Of a DNA stretch of 33,419 nt, positions 16,970 through 24,860 are shown piece by piece. Position numbers and translations under genes: made by a program. The first letter of the stretch is position 1, and the number at the start of each line of letters is the position of its first letter. Under the pieces are notes generated by a model. That model did no database searches. It was not told where the DNA came from and saw only the letters and a list, made by a program, of their open reading frames with translations. Source of the DNA: Chitinolyticbacter albus (lineage in GTDB: Bacteria; Pseudomonadota; Gammaproteobacteria; Burkholderiales; Chitinibacteraceae); contig NZ_JANBVF010000026.1 of assembly GCF_024437655.1 (NCBI RefSeq), positions 1 to 33,419 of the forward strand. Reading direction: 5' to 3'.

Positions 16970-17622
16970 GCCCGGGCCGCCAGCAGCCATTCGGCCAGGT
17001 CAGGAAAACGGTCAAAATGTGCCAGCGGCGACAGTGGCAACAGATCGTCGATTGGATGCGCTCCGTAGCTCATCGCCGCGCTGTGGGTACCGGCATTGAT
17101 CGCCATCTGCAGATCATGCGTGGTGTCGCCGATCATCAGTGTCGCCGCGGGTGCGACGTCGGCGAAATCGACGATGTATTCGAGCATGGCCGGATGCGGC
17201 TTGGAAAAGGCCTCGTCGGCGGTACGCGTCACCAGGAATTGGGCGCCCAGTCCGGTCGTGGTCAGCGCGCGATCAAGCCCCACCCGCGACTTGCCGGTGG
17301 CCACCGCCAGCGTGTAGCCAGCGTCGCGCAGCCTGGGCAGGTAGTCGCGCACGCCTTCGAACAGCACCAGCGCCTCGTCCTGCGCCAGATAGTGCGTGCG
17401 GTAGGCATCGACGATACGGGCGATCATCGCCGCGTCGGCCCCTGGTGCCAGGTACGCCATCGCCTCGGCGAGGCCATAGCCGATGACGAAGCGGGCGTCA
17501 CGCTCGCTGGGCACCGGCAGGCCGACATCGTCGAATGCGCGCTGGATGGCATGGGCAATGGTGCCGGTCGAATCCATCAGCGTGCCGTCCCAGTCAAAGA
17601 CCAAGAGCGAGAGTGGCGGCAT
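16966..17622 (-). CDS. HAD-superfamily hydrolase, phosphoglycolate phosphatase-like
   Basis: This 218-residue cytoplasmic phosphatase has the four HAD motifs: I, FDWDGT with nucleophile D10 and acid D12; II, ATGKSR; III, the lysine of SKPHP; and IV, IGDTTHD. A helical C1 cap (about 17-85) places it with Gph/PGP-type enzymes, although substrates in this group are hard to predict. The start ATG (17622) overlaps the rluC stop by one base (TGATG) and the end overlaps the Rieske start by 4 nt, so translation is probably coupled. Many proteobacteria carry a phosphatase of this kind after rluC. I leave the symbol blank because Gph specificity cannot be shown. Confidence 0.92.
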   Translation of the reverse strand: MPPLSLLVFDWDGTLMDSTGTIAHAIQRAFDDVGLPVPSERDARFVIGYGLAEAMAYLAPGADAAMIARIVDAYRTHYLAQDEALVLFEGVRDYLPRLRDAGYTLAVATGKSRVGLDRALTTTGLGAQFLVTRTADEAFSKPHPAMLEYIVDFADVAPAATLMIGDTTHDLQMAINAGTHSAAMSYGAHPIDDLLPLSPLAHFDRFPDLAEWLLAARA

Positions 17623-18581
17623 CAGTTCGACTCCTGTTGGTTGAGGTGGGTCACGTAACCGGCCAGTTCGGGCGGCAAAGGCGCCTCCAGCTTGAGTGGC
17701 ACCCCGGTGATCGGATGACGGAAACCCAGCCGCCAGGCATGCAGGAACATGCGTTTGAGGCCCCGGCGTACCAGTGCCTTGTTCAGCGCGAAATCGCCAT
17801 ACTTCTCATCGCCAAGGATGGGGAAACCGGCGGTGGCCAGGTGCACGCGGATCTGATGGGTGCGGCCGGTCTTGAGTTCGCACTCGACCAATGCAGCGTC
17901 ATCCCAGCGCTCGCGCCGATAGATTACCGTGTGCGCATCCTGCCCGTCCGGCGCCACGCGCACCCGGCGCTCGCCATCCGGCGTCGTGTATTTGAACAAT
18001 TTGTACTTGAGATTGCGCTTCTCGTCGGGCCAGGCGCCCTTCACCAGCGCCAGATAACGCTTGTCGATGTCGTGGCCGTCACGCAGCAGGTCATGCATCG
18101 CGGTCAGCGCGCTGCGCTTCTTGGCGACGATCAACAAACCCGACGTTTCGCGATCGAGCCGGTGCACCAACTCCAGGAAACGCGCCTGCGGGCGCTGCGC
18201 GCGCAACAGCTCGATCACGCCAAAGCTCACGCCCGATCCGCCATGCACCGCAATGCCAGCCGGCTTGTCGATCACCAGCAGCGCCTCGTCCTCGAATACC
18301 ACCGGCAGCATGATGCGCTCGCTCGCCGCGGCGGCGGGCGCCAGATCCGGCTTGTCGGCGACGCGCACCGGCGGGATGCGCACCACGTCGCCCGCCTCCA
18401 GCCGCTGCATGGCGTCGGCACGCCCCTTGTTGACGCGCACTTCACCGCCACGGATCAGCTTGTAGACACGGCTTTTGGGCACGCCCTTGAGTTCGCGCAG
18501 CAGGAAATTGTCGAGGCGCTGCCCGGCGCCCTCGGCGTCGATGGTCACGAAGGTGACGGACGCTTTGCTAGTCTGTGACAT
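17622..18581 (-). CDS. rluC: 23S rRNA pseudouridine synthase (RluC family)
   Basis: This 319-residue enzyme, from the ATG at 18581 (MSQTSKASV), isomerises uridines in 23S rRNA (positions 955, 2504 and 2580 in E. coli). An S4 RNA-binding domain comes first (about 20-75: QRLDNFLLRELKGVPKSR, then a GGEVRVNKGRA turn). The RsuA/RluA catalytic domain follows, with catalytic D143 in HRLDRETSG, close to E. coli RluC D144. The later motifs RYLALVKG and GRTHQIRVHLA are intact. A longer start at 18611 is possible. The gene is divergent from rne, the same arrangement as in E. coli, which supports RluC over RluA/RluD. It is first in a coupled minus-strand run. Confidence 0.94.
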   Translation of the reverse strand: MSQTSKASVTFVTIDAEGAGQRLDNFLLRELKGVPKSRVYKLIRGGEVRVNKGRADAMQRLEAGDVVRIPPVRVADKPDLAPAAAASERIMLPVVFEDEALLVIDKPAGIAVHGGSGVSFGVIELLRAQRPQARFLELVHRLDRETSGLLIVAKKRSALTAMHDLLRDGHDIDKRYLALVKGAWPDEKRNLKYKLFKYTTPDGERRVRVAPDGQDAHTVIYRRERWDDAALVECELKTGRTHQIRVHLATAGFPILGDEKYGDFALNKALVRRGLKRMFLHAWRLGFRHPITGVPLKLEAPLPPELAGYVTHLNQQESN

Positions 18582-19197
18582 TGACTTATACTCTGTTGCA
18601 CGTTGCAGCATACCGGAACGGGTCCGTTCTTCGGATTACGCCGTTGCTTTCGATGCCGCAATGCTTGATTCCCGTTCTTTGGTCGCTCCGGCCGTTCAAC
18701 ACCCGCGATTACTTTCCCGCCGTACCACAGTGTGCCCCTCCCCCGCCGATTTGGCGTTCTTTATTCATTGGGGAGTGCAAGCGCGGGTACCGCTGGTGAC
18801 GCGACCGGACAGGTCTGGATACGGGAGGCGGTTAACCTTGCTCACCGCAAAAAAGTAGCGATGGTAATTGATTTGTACATGTAACGCACTCACACGGTTT
18901 TGGTCCGCACGGCGGGATTCCCGAGGGAAATCGCCGGGTGGACACAGACGTGGATGCCAGCGCTGAAGCACCCGCCGCACATGCCGTGCCGCAGCCAGCC
19001 CTGGACACCCCGGCCCCAGTCTGCGCTTTATCGCGCAACCTTAGAGGAACGCCCCACCCGACCCCGCGACCGTCTATTCACAGTCAGGAACCGACCAGCC
19101 CCGATTGCGTCCGCGCGTTGGGCGCCTGTCTGTTTCTCCGGGTTCCGGTGCCGCCTGCCGGGGCTCCCGCCGTAGCGAGTGCGTGCAGGAGCCTTGA
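18582..19197 (+). promoter_or_regulatory. 616-bp rluC/rne intergenic region, probable long rne leader
   Basis: This is the only stretch above 300 bases without a convincing gene. It should hold the divergent promoters of rluC and rne and the 5' leader of rne, which in E. coli is about 360 nt and carries the autoregulatory stem-loops. I see no convincing -35/-10 pair for rne; TTGACT at 18581-18586 lacks a spaced -10. A 14-bp dyad with arms GAACGG and CCGTTC lies at 18616-18629, and AT-rich DNA at 18863-18885 is a possible promoter zone. An AGGAG ribosome site (19187-19191) lies 6 nt before the rne ATG. A weak 87-codon frame from GTG 18938 ends in the rne ATG. Confidence 0.55.
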
Positions 19198-22137
19198 ATG
19201 AAACGCATGCTGTTTAATGCGACGCAAGCCGAAGAGCTGCGCGTCGCCATCGTCGACGGCCAGAAGCTGATCGACCTCGACATCGAGACCGTTGGTAAGG
19301 AACAACGGAAATCGAATATCTACAAGGGTGTCATCACCCGCATCGAGCCCTCGCTTGAGGCCTGCTTCGTCGACTACGGTTGCGAGCGCCACGGCTTCCT
19401 CCCCTTCAAGGAAATTTCCCGCGTCTATATGAGCGAGGGTGACGGTGGTCGCGGCCGCGTTGCCGACCAGCTGCGTGAAGGCCAGGAAGTCATCGTTCAG
19501 GTCGAGAAGGACGAGCGCGGCAACAAGGGCGCGGCGCTGACCACCTATATCAGCCTGGCCGGTCGCTATCTGGTGCTGATGCCGAACAACCCGCGTGGCG
19601 GCGGCGTTTCGCGCCGCATTGAGGGCGAAGAGCGCAATGAGTTGCGCGCGGTGATGGACCAGCTGGTCACGCCGCCGGGCATGAGCCTGATCGCCCGTAC
19701 CGCCGCCATCGGCCGCACGGTCGAAGAGCTGCAGTGGGATCTGAACAACTATCTGCTCGAGCTGTGGAACGCCATCGAAGGCGCCGCCAACTCGCAGAAG
19801 GGCGCCTTCCTGATCTATCAGGAATCGAGCCTCGTCATCCGCGCCATCCGTGACTATTTCCAGCCGGACATCGGCGAACTCCTGATCGACAAGGCCGACA
19901 TCTTCGAGCAGGCCCGCCAGTTCATGAGCCACGTGATGCCGGCCAACACGCAGCGCGTGAAGTTCTACCAGGACGACGTGCCGCTGTTCTCGCGCTTCCA
20001 GATCGAACACCAGATCGAATCGGCCTACGCTCGTGAAGTGACGCTGCCCTCCGGCGGCGCCATCGTCATCGACAAGACCGAGGCGCTGTATTCCGTTGAC
20101 GTGAACTCGGCGCGTGCCACCAAGGGCAGCGACATCGAGGAAACCGCGCTCAAGACCAATCTGGAAGCGGCCGACGAGATCGCCCGCCAGATGCGTCTGC
20201 GCGATATCGGCGGCCTGATCGTCGTCGACTTCATCGACATGGAAAACCCGAAGAACCAGCGCGAGGTGGAAAACCGCCTGCGCGAAGCACTGCACCACGA
20301 TCGCGCCCGGGTCCAGACCGGCAAGATCTCGCGCTTCGGCCTGATGGAGCTCTCCCGCCAGCGCCTGCAGCCTTCGCTCGAGGAAACCAGCCACATCACC
20401 TGCCCTCGCTGCCATGGCAACGGCGTGATCCGCGGCATCGAATCGTCGGCGCTGCACATCCTGCGCATCATGCAGGAGGAGGCGATGAAGGAGAACACCG
20501 GCGCCGTGCATGCACAGGTTCCGGTCGACGTCGCCACCTTCCTGTTGAACGAGAAGCGCGCCGAGATCCACGCCATCGAAGCCCGCCTCAAGGTCGCGGT
20601 CGTGCTGATCCCCAATATCCACCTCGAAACGCCGAACTACACCATCCAGCGTCTGCGCCACGACGAACTGAACCAGGTCGAAGAAATCCTGCCGTCGTAC
20701 AAGATGATGGAAACGCCGGCTGAGGAAGGCTATCAGCCCGGTCGCGCCAAGGAAGAACAGGCCAAGCGCCCGGAAGCTGCCGTCAAGGGCATCACGCCGA
20801 TCCAGCCCGCTCCCGTTTCGGCTCGCGACATCCAACAACAGCAGACCAGCGCCACGCCGGCCGGCCCGTCGCTGTGGACCCGCCTCACCGGCTGGTTCCG
20901 CAGCCTGACCGAAGCGCAGCCGGCTCCCGCCGCCGAGCAACCCAAGCGCCAGCAGGGACAGGGCAACCGCAATGGCCGGCGCGATCGCAACGAGCGCGGT
21001 GGCGAGCGCCAGGAACGTGGTCAGCGCGGTAACCGTGGCGAACGTCAGGAACGCGGCGAGCGCACCGAGCGTGCCGAGGGTCAGAATGATCGCCGTGGCG
21101 GCAAGCCGCGTATCGAGGAAGATCAGCGCAACAACCGTCGCAACGAGCGCCCGGCCCAGCCCGAACGCGCCGAGCGCGCGGAACGTAGCGAGCAGCGTGC
21201 CGAGCGTCCGGAACCGCGTAACGAACAACGCGCCGAGCAGAACGAGCAACGCGAACGTCGTCCGCGCCAGCCGCGCAATGAGCGCGCACCCAAGCCCGAT
21301 CAGGTCGTCGCGCCGGCCGCGCTGGAGGAAACGCCGGTCGACGCTTCGGTCACAGAAGCGCTGATCGCACCGGAAGGCCAGCCGCAGCAGGAAGGCACCG
21401 GCGAAGGCCGTAGCCGCCGTCGCCGTGGCCGTCGTGGTGGCGAACGCCGCGATCGTGAAGGTGGCATCGCCTCCGAGGACAACAACGCCGTGATCGAGTC
21501 GTCCGATGCCGACGAAGCGCCGCAGGCCGTTGTTGATGCTGCACCCGTTATCGGTGCCGTTGAATCGGTTACGGAACAGGAAGCGGCCCCGGTGGCAGTG
21601 CAGGTGCGCACTGAAGTGCAGGCTGAAGCCTTGGCAGTTGCAGCCTCCCCCGTCGTGGCAGCCCCCGTAAGCGCACCAGCGCTTGAGCCCGCCGTCAGCG
21701 AACCGGTCGCCGCGCCGGCCCCTGTGGCCGCCGAACCGGTTGTCGAGCACGCCGGTGCCGAGCCCGCCGTAGCCGAGCAGCCAACCCAGACCGCGCTGGT
21801 GTTCGAAACCCCGGCAGCGCCCAAGCTGGAAGTGGCTGCTCCGGAAGCGGTCGGCCTGGTCATGGTTGCCACGCGCAGCGATGCCCCCATCGCCCCGGCG
21901 GCAGAACCGGCTCCGGCATCCAGCCGCCGCCGCCGCAGCGATGTGAAGCGCGATAGCACCGGCAGCACCGATGCACCGTTGCAGATGGTGGAAACCCGCG
22001 GTGACGCAGTGCCCGCACCCGCTCCGACGATTGAGGAAGCCGCAACCGCAGCACCGCGTGGCCGTCGCCGCAATGCCAGCACGCCAGCGCCCGAAGCCAG
22101 CACTCCGCTGACCCAGGTCGAAACGCGCGAGCAATAA
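19198..22137 (+). CDS. rne: Ribonuclease E
   Basis: This 979-residue endoribonuclease is the core of the RNA degradosome and processes rRNA and tRNA. The catalytic half (about 1-510) has an S1 domain (about 35-125), a 5'-sensor region and a DNase-I-like domain with Mg-binding D301 (SVDVNSAR) and D344 (VVDFIDME), matching E. coli D303/D346. The Zn-link C402-P-R-C405 matches C404/C407. Residues from about 510 are low-complexity: a linker with a [11 protein letters not shown] segment that may be membrane-associated, an Arg/Glu/Gln/Asn-rich RNA-binding region (about 590-710), [12 protein letters not shown] (about 740), then an Ala/Pro/Val/Glu-rich tail. The tail holds three related motifs (VMVATR, QMVETR, TQVETR), the last at the extreme C-terminus. 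Length and tail identify Rne rather than RNase G. Confidence 0.97.
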   Translation: MKRMLFNATQAEELRVAIVDGQKLIDLDIETVGKEQRKSNIYKGVITRIEPSLEACFVDYGCERHGFLPFKEISRVYMSEGDGGRGRVADQLREGQEVIVQVEKDERGNKGAALTTYISLAGRYLVLMPNNPRGGGVSRRIEGEERNELRAVMDQLVTPPGMSLIARTAAIGRTVEELQWDLNNYLLELWNAIEGAANSQKGAFLIYQESSLVIRAIRDYFQPDIGELLIDKADIFEQARQFMSHVMPANTQRVKFYQDDVPLFSRFQIEHQIESAYAREVTLPSGGAIVIDKTEALYSVDVNSARATKGSDIEETALKTNLEAADEIARQMRLRDIGGLIVVDFIDMENPKNQREVENRLREALHHDRARVQTGKISRFGLMELSRQRLQPSLEETSHITCPRCHGNGVIRGIESSALHILRIMQEEAMKENTGAVHAQVPVDVATFLLNEKRAEIHAIEARLKVAVVLIPNIHLETPNYTIQRLRHDELNQVEEILPSYKMMETPAEEGYQPGRAKEEQAKRPEAAVKGITPIQPAPVSARDIQQQQTSATPAGPSLWTRLTGWFRSLTEAQPAPAAEQPKRQQGQGNRNGRRDRNERGGERQERGQRGNRGERQERGERTERAEGQNDRRGGKPRIEEDQRNNRRNERPAQPERAERAERSEQRAERPEPRNEQRAEQNEQRERRPRQPRNERAPKPDQVVAPAALEETPVDASVTEALIAPEGQPQQEGTGEGRSRRRRGRRGGERRDREGGIASEDNNAVIESSDADEAPQAVVDAAPVIGAVESVTEQEAAPVAVQVRTEVQAEALAVAASPVVAAPVSAPALEPAVSEPVAAPAPVAAEPVVEHAGAEPAVAEQPTQTALVFETPAAPKLEVAAPEAVGLVMVATRSDAPIAPAAEPAPASSRRRRSDVKRDSTGSTDAPLQMVETRGDAVPAPAPTIEEAATAAPRGRRRNASTPAPEASTPLTQVETREQ

Positions 22138-22147
22138 ACCATATGGC

Positions 22148-22188
22148 ACCGCAAAGAAGCCGCCGGTCCATGGCGGCTTTTTTGCGGT
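22148..22188 (+). terminator. Strong intrinsic terminator after rne
   Basis: A 17-bp stem, ACCGCAAAGAAGCCGCC (22148-22164) pairing with 22172-22188 with one G-T wobble, encloses a 7-nt loop. The GC-rich inner stem (GCCGCC/GGCGGC) is followed by six T. Flanking A and T runs make it potentially bidirectional. It begins 10 nt after the rne stop. Confidence 0.88.
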
Positions 22189-22249
22189 CTGGCCCCATGC
22201 AGATGACATGCACTAGCATGCCGCTATCACACTGAATTAGGAGGCTGCG

Positions 22250-23041
22250 ATGCAGATCGACGAGCTCTTCGAGCAGACCCACAAGCTGCCTACGGTGCCG
22301 CGCGTGGTGCAAGATCTGATCAGCAGCTTCGGCCAGGACGAAGTGAACGTCGGCGCGATCGCCGATCGTATCGCGCTCGACCAGGTGATCACCGCCAAGC
22401 TACTGCGCCTTGCCAACTCGGCCCACTTCGGCGCCAGCCGCAAGATCGGCTCGGCGCACGAGGCCATCATCGTGCTCGGTTTCAACACCGTGCGCACCCT
22501 GGTGGTCGCCTGCGGCGTCACCGGCGCCTTCGTCGCGACGCCCGGCTTCGATCGCCAGCAGTTCTGGCGCAACAGCCTGCATGTGGCGCTGATCGCCGGT
22601 GGCCTTGCCAAGCTGAGCCGGGACAACCACGAACTCGCCTTCACCTGCGGCCTGCTGCACTGCATCGGCGAGCTGCTGATCCACGTGACCCAGCCCGAGT
22701 TGGCGTCCAAGATCGACCGCTCGGTCACCACGGGCGGTAACCGCGCCACGCTGGAAAGCAACAATATCGGCTTCAACTATATGGACGTCGGCGCCGAACT
22801 GGCCCGGCGCTGGAACTTCCCCGAAGCCATCCAGTTCGCCATCGCCGAACAACAGATGCCAAAACCGGGGTCGCGCCTGTCCGCGTTGTTGCATCTTGCG
22901 CTGGCCATCAACCGCAACGACGATGAAGCCGCATTGCCCGCTGCCGCACTGGAATATCTGCAGCTCAGCGCAGAAACGGTACAACAGCAGCGCTCGACCC
23001 TCACTGCCAGCGATCCGGAACTCGAGGACATGCTGCTCTGA
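22250..23041 (+). CDS. HDOD domain signalling protein
   Basis: This 263-residue protein is almost entirely one HDOD domain (about 10-205), a catalytically dead relative of HD phosphohydrolases found in bacterial signalling and motility/biofilm control. Family features are LPTVPRVVQDLI at the start, AKLLRLANSAHFG, AIIVLGFNTVRTLV, and LLHCIGELL where true HD enzymes have the metal-binding HD pair; here it is H-C, so no metal site is expected. There is no attached GGDEF, EAL or receiver domain. A perfect AGGAGG ribosome site (22239-22244) lies 5 nt before the ATG. A weak promoter (ATGACA 22203-22208, 16 nt, TATCAC 22225-22230) follows the rne terminator. The gene appears to be transcribed alone; partner unknown. 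Confidence 0.9.
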   Translation: MQIDELFEQTHKLPTVPRVVQDLISSFGQDEVNVGAIADRIALDQVITAKLLRLANSAHFGASRKIGSAHEAIIVLGFNTVRTLVVACGVTGAFVATPGFDRQQFWRNSLHVALIAGGLAKLSRDNHELAFTCGLLHCIGELLIHVTQPELASKIDRSVTTGGNRATLESNNIGFNYMDVGAELARRWNFPEAIQFAIAEQQMPKPGSRLSALLHLALAINRNDDEAALPAAALEYLQLSAETVQQQRSTLTASDPELEDMLL

Positions 23042-23124
23042 ATGGCACACCGCCGGGCGGCTCTAGGGTTATGCCTAATTGTTGCGCTGCACGGTGCTGC
23101 CTAGTCTGCGACGATACTTACAAC

Positions 23125-23140
23125 GACGGCGCTCGCCGTC
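23125..23140 (+). repeat. Perfect inverted repeat in the binding-protein leader
   Basis: GACGGCG (23125-23131) and CGCCGTC (23134-23140) form a 7-bp perfect stem, or 6 bp with a GCTC loop, ending about 10 nt before the AGGAG ribosome site of the ABC binding-protein gene. It could be an operator, an mRNA-stabilising 5' hairpin or a weak attenuator; the following CTTT is too short for a good terminator. Confidence 0.5.
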
Positions 23141-23162
23141 CTTTCCATCAGGAGACTGCGCC

Positions 23163-23912
23163 ATGCGCAAGATGAATTGCCTACTCGCCGGGATCACCGG
23201 CCTCATGCTGGTTGCCGGTACCGCAGGCGCGGCGGGCAAGACCTACCAGGTCGCGTCGGACGCCGCCTATGCCCCGTTCGAGTCGTTGAGCAGCAAGCAG
23301 GAAGTGGTCGGCTTCGATGTCGATGTACTGACCGCCGTCGCAGCCAAGGGCGGTTTCGCGGTGAAGTTCCACAACACGCCGTGGGAAGGCATTTTCGCGA
23401 CGCTCGCCACTGGCGATCGCGATATCGTCGCCTCGGCCGTCACCATCACCGACGAGCGCAAGCAGAGCATGGATTTCTCCGAGCCCTACTTCGAAGCCAA
23501 GCAGCTGATCGCCGTACCCGCCACGAGCAAGGTTGCCAAGTTCGCCGACCTCAAGGGCAAGAAGGTCGGCGTGCAGACTGGCACCACGGGTGACGAAGTG
23601 GTGCAGAAGCTCCTGGGCAAGACCAACCCCAGCATCAAGCGCTTCGAATCGACCCCGCTCGCGCTGCAGGAACTGCTGTCTGGTGGCGTCGACGCGGTCG
23701 TCGCCGACAACGGCGTAATCGTGAACTTCATCGCCAACAACAAGGGCAGCAAGATGAAGACGCTGGACGACGCGAGCTTTGCCAAGGAGTACTACGGCTT
23801 CGCGGTAAAGAAGGGCAACAAGGATCTGCTCGCCAAGATCAACAAGGGTCTGTCCACCATCAAGGCCGATGGCACTTACGACAAGATCTATAAGAAATAC
23901 TTCGGTAATTGA
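23163..23912 (+). CDS. Amino-acid ABC transporter periplasmic binding protein
   Basis: This 249-residue polar amino-acid binding protein belongs to SBP family 3 (glutamine/histidine/arginine-like). The signal peptide is residues 1-23 (MRKMNCLLAGITGLMLVAGT, cleaved near AGAAG). The mature protein starts YQVASDAAYAPFE, the usual ligand-lobe opening. Later conserved pieces are GFDVDVLTAVA, WEGIFATLATGDRD, SEPYFEAKQ and VGVQTGTTGDE, and the C-terminal INKGLSTIKADGTYDKIYKKYF is typical of GlnH-like proteins. A good AGGAG site supports ATG 23163. Substrate is uncertain (glutamine most likely). Next is an intrinsic terminator and then the permease gene; the ATPase gene is not in the window. Confidence 0.94.
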   Translation: MRKMNCLLAGITGLMLVAGTAGAAGKTYQVASDAAYAPFESLSSKQEVVGFDVDVLTAVAAKGGFAVKFHNTPWEGIFATLATGDRDIVASAVTITDERKQSMDFSEPYFEAKQLIAVPATSKVAKFADLKGKKVGVQTGTTGDEVVQKLLGKTNPSIKRFESTPLALQELLSGGVDAVVADNGVIVNFIANNKGSKMKTLDDASFAKEYYGFAVKKGNKDLLAKINKGLSTIKADGTYDKIYKKYFGN

Positions 23913-23938
23913 TTTAACGCGGTACGCGCCGCACCCCG

Positions 23939-23976
23939 GAAGCGCAACCTATAACGAGGTTGCGCTTCTTGTTTTT
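23939..23976 (+). terminator. Intrinsic terminator between binding protein and permease
   Basis: GAAGCGCAACCT (23939-23950) and AGGTTGCGCTTC (23957-23968) form a perfect 12-bp stem with the 6-nt loop ATAACG, followed by TTGTTTTT (23969-23976). It lies 26 nt after the binding-protein stop and 23 nt before the permease ATG, so it should attenuate rather than fully block permease expression. No separate permease promoter is visible after it. Confidence 0.88.
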
Positions 23977-23999
23977 CGCAGGTACTTACAAGAAAAGAC

Positions 24000-24800
24000 A
24001 TGGATTTCAATCAATTCTGGCAGGGTGTCCAGCAGAACGTCCCCTTGTTCGAGAATTTCCAGCTGCAGATGATCTGGGAATATCGCGAGCTGTTCTGGCA
24101 GGGCGTCCAGATGACCTTGCTGATCACGCTGATCGCCGTGGTATTAGGCACGCTGATCGGCCTCGTCATGGGCATGGCCCGGCTCGCCGCCGTGCGCCAT
24201 GGGCCATGGAAATACCCGCTGATCGTGCTGGTGCGCTGGCCAGCCACTGCCTACGTCACCTTCTTTCGCGGCACGCCGCTGTTCGTGCAGATCCTGCTGA
24301 TCCATTTCGCGCTGATGCCGCTCTTGGTTCACCCCACCGATGGCGTGCTGATCAGCGGTGAGTATGCCGGCACGCTGCGCCAGGACTACGGCGCCTTCAT
24401 GTCGGGCCTGATGGCGCTCACGCTCAACGCCGGCGCCTATATCACCGAGATCTTCCGCGCCGGCATCCAGTCGATCGCCAAGGGCCAGTTCGAGGCCAGC
24501 CGCTCGCTGGGCATGAACTACTGGCAGACCATGCGCTTCATCATCGTGCCGCAGGCCTTCCGTCGCATGCTGCCGCCGCTGGGCAACGAGGCCATCATGC
24601 TGCTCAAGGACAGCTCGCTGGTCTCCGCCATCGGCCTCGCCGAACTGGCCTACGCCGCGCGCACCGTGGCCGGCGCCTATTCGCGCTACTGGGAACCGTA
24701 CCTGACCATCTCCTTCATCTACCTCGGCCTCACGCTATTGATGGCCTGGGGCGTGCATGCGATGGAAAAGCACTTCAAGGCCAGCGGCGGCATCCACTAG
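24000..24800 (+). CDS. Amino-acid ABC transporter permease (HisM/GlnP family)
   Basis: This 266-residue inner-membrane permease has about five to six membrane helices, the first around residues 35-60 (MTLLITLIAVVLGTLIGLVMG). Family marks are TFFRGTPLFVQILLIHF, the N-G-AY-EIFR region (LNAGAYITEIFRAGIQSI) and the cytoplasmic EAA loop (QFEASRSLGMNYWQTMRFII, continuing VPQAFRRMLPPLGNE) that docks the ATPase. It should form a homodimer with a GlnQ/HisP-type ATPase, but no ATPase gene follows: a terminator and the convergent mltG come next. Its ribosome site is weak (AAGAAAAG), consistent with low expression relative to the binding protein. Confidence 0.94.
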   Translation: MDFNQFWQGVQQNVPLFENFQLQMIWEYRELFWQGVQMTLLITLIAVVLGTLIGLVMGMARLAAVRHGPWKYPLIVLVRWPATAYVTFFRGTPLFVQILLIHFALMPLLVHPTDGVLISGEYAGTLRQDYGAFMSGLMALTLNAGAYITEIFRAGIQSIAKGQFEASRSLGMNYWQTMRFIIVPQAFRRMLPPLGNEAIMLLKDSSLVSAIGLAELAYAARTVAGAYSRYWEPYLTISFIYLGLTLLMAWGVHAMEKHFKASGGIH

Positions 24801-24812
24801 CCGCGCGTCAGC

Positions 24813-24849
24813 CAATAAAACGGGAAGGCATCGCCTTCCCGTTTTATTG
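24813..24849. terminator. Bidirectional terminator between permease and mltG
   Basis: A perfect 17-bp stem, CAATAAAACGGGAAGGC (24813-24829) with 24833-24849, has a 3-nt loop ATC. A-rich and T-rich ends on the two sides provide a T-run in each direction (TTTTATTG). It sits 12 nt after the permease stop and 11 nt beyond the mltG stop, so it serves both convergent genes. Confidence 0.9.
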
Positions 24850-24860
24850 CGCGCCCCCGT

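Noticed and set aside
18581-18613. TTGACT with downstream CATACC as an rne promoter
   Set aside because: Spacing of about 22 nt is too long and the -10 match is poor.
19084-22209. 1041-codon open frame on the minus strand across rne
   Set aside because: It is the mirror of a GC-rich gene with strong third-position bias; its product is a low-complexity Gly/Ala/Arg/Val string with no family motif, while the plus strand encodes an intact RNase E.
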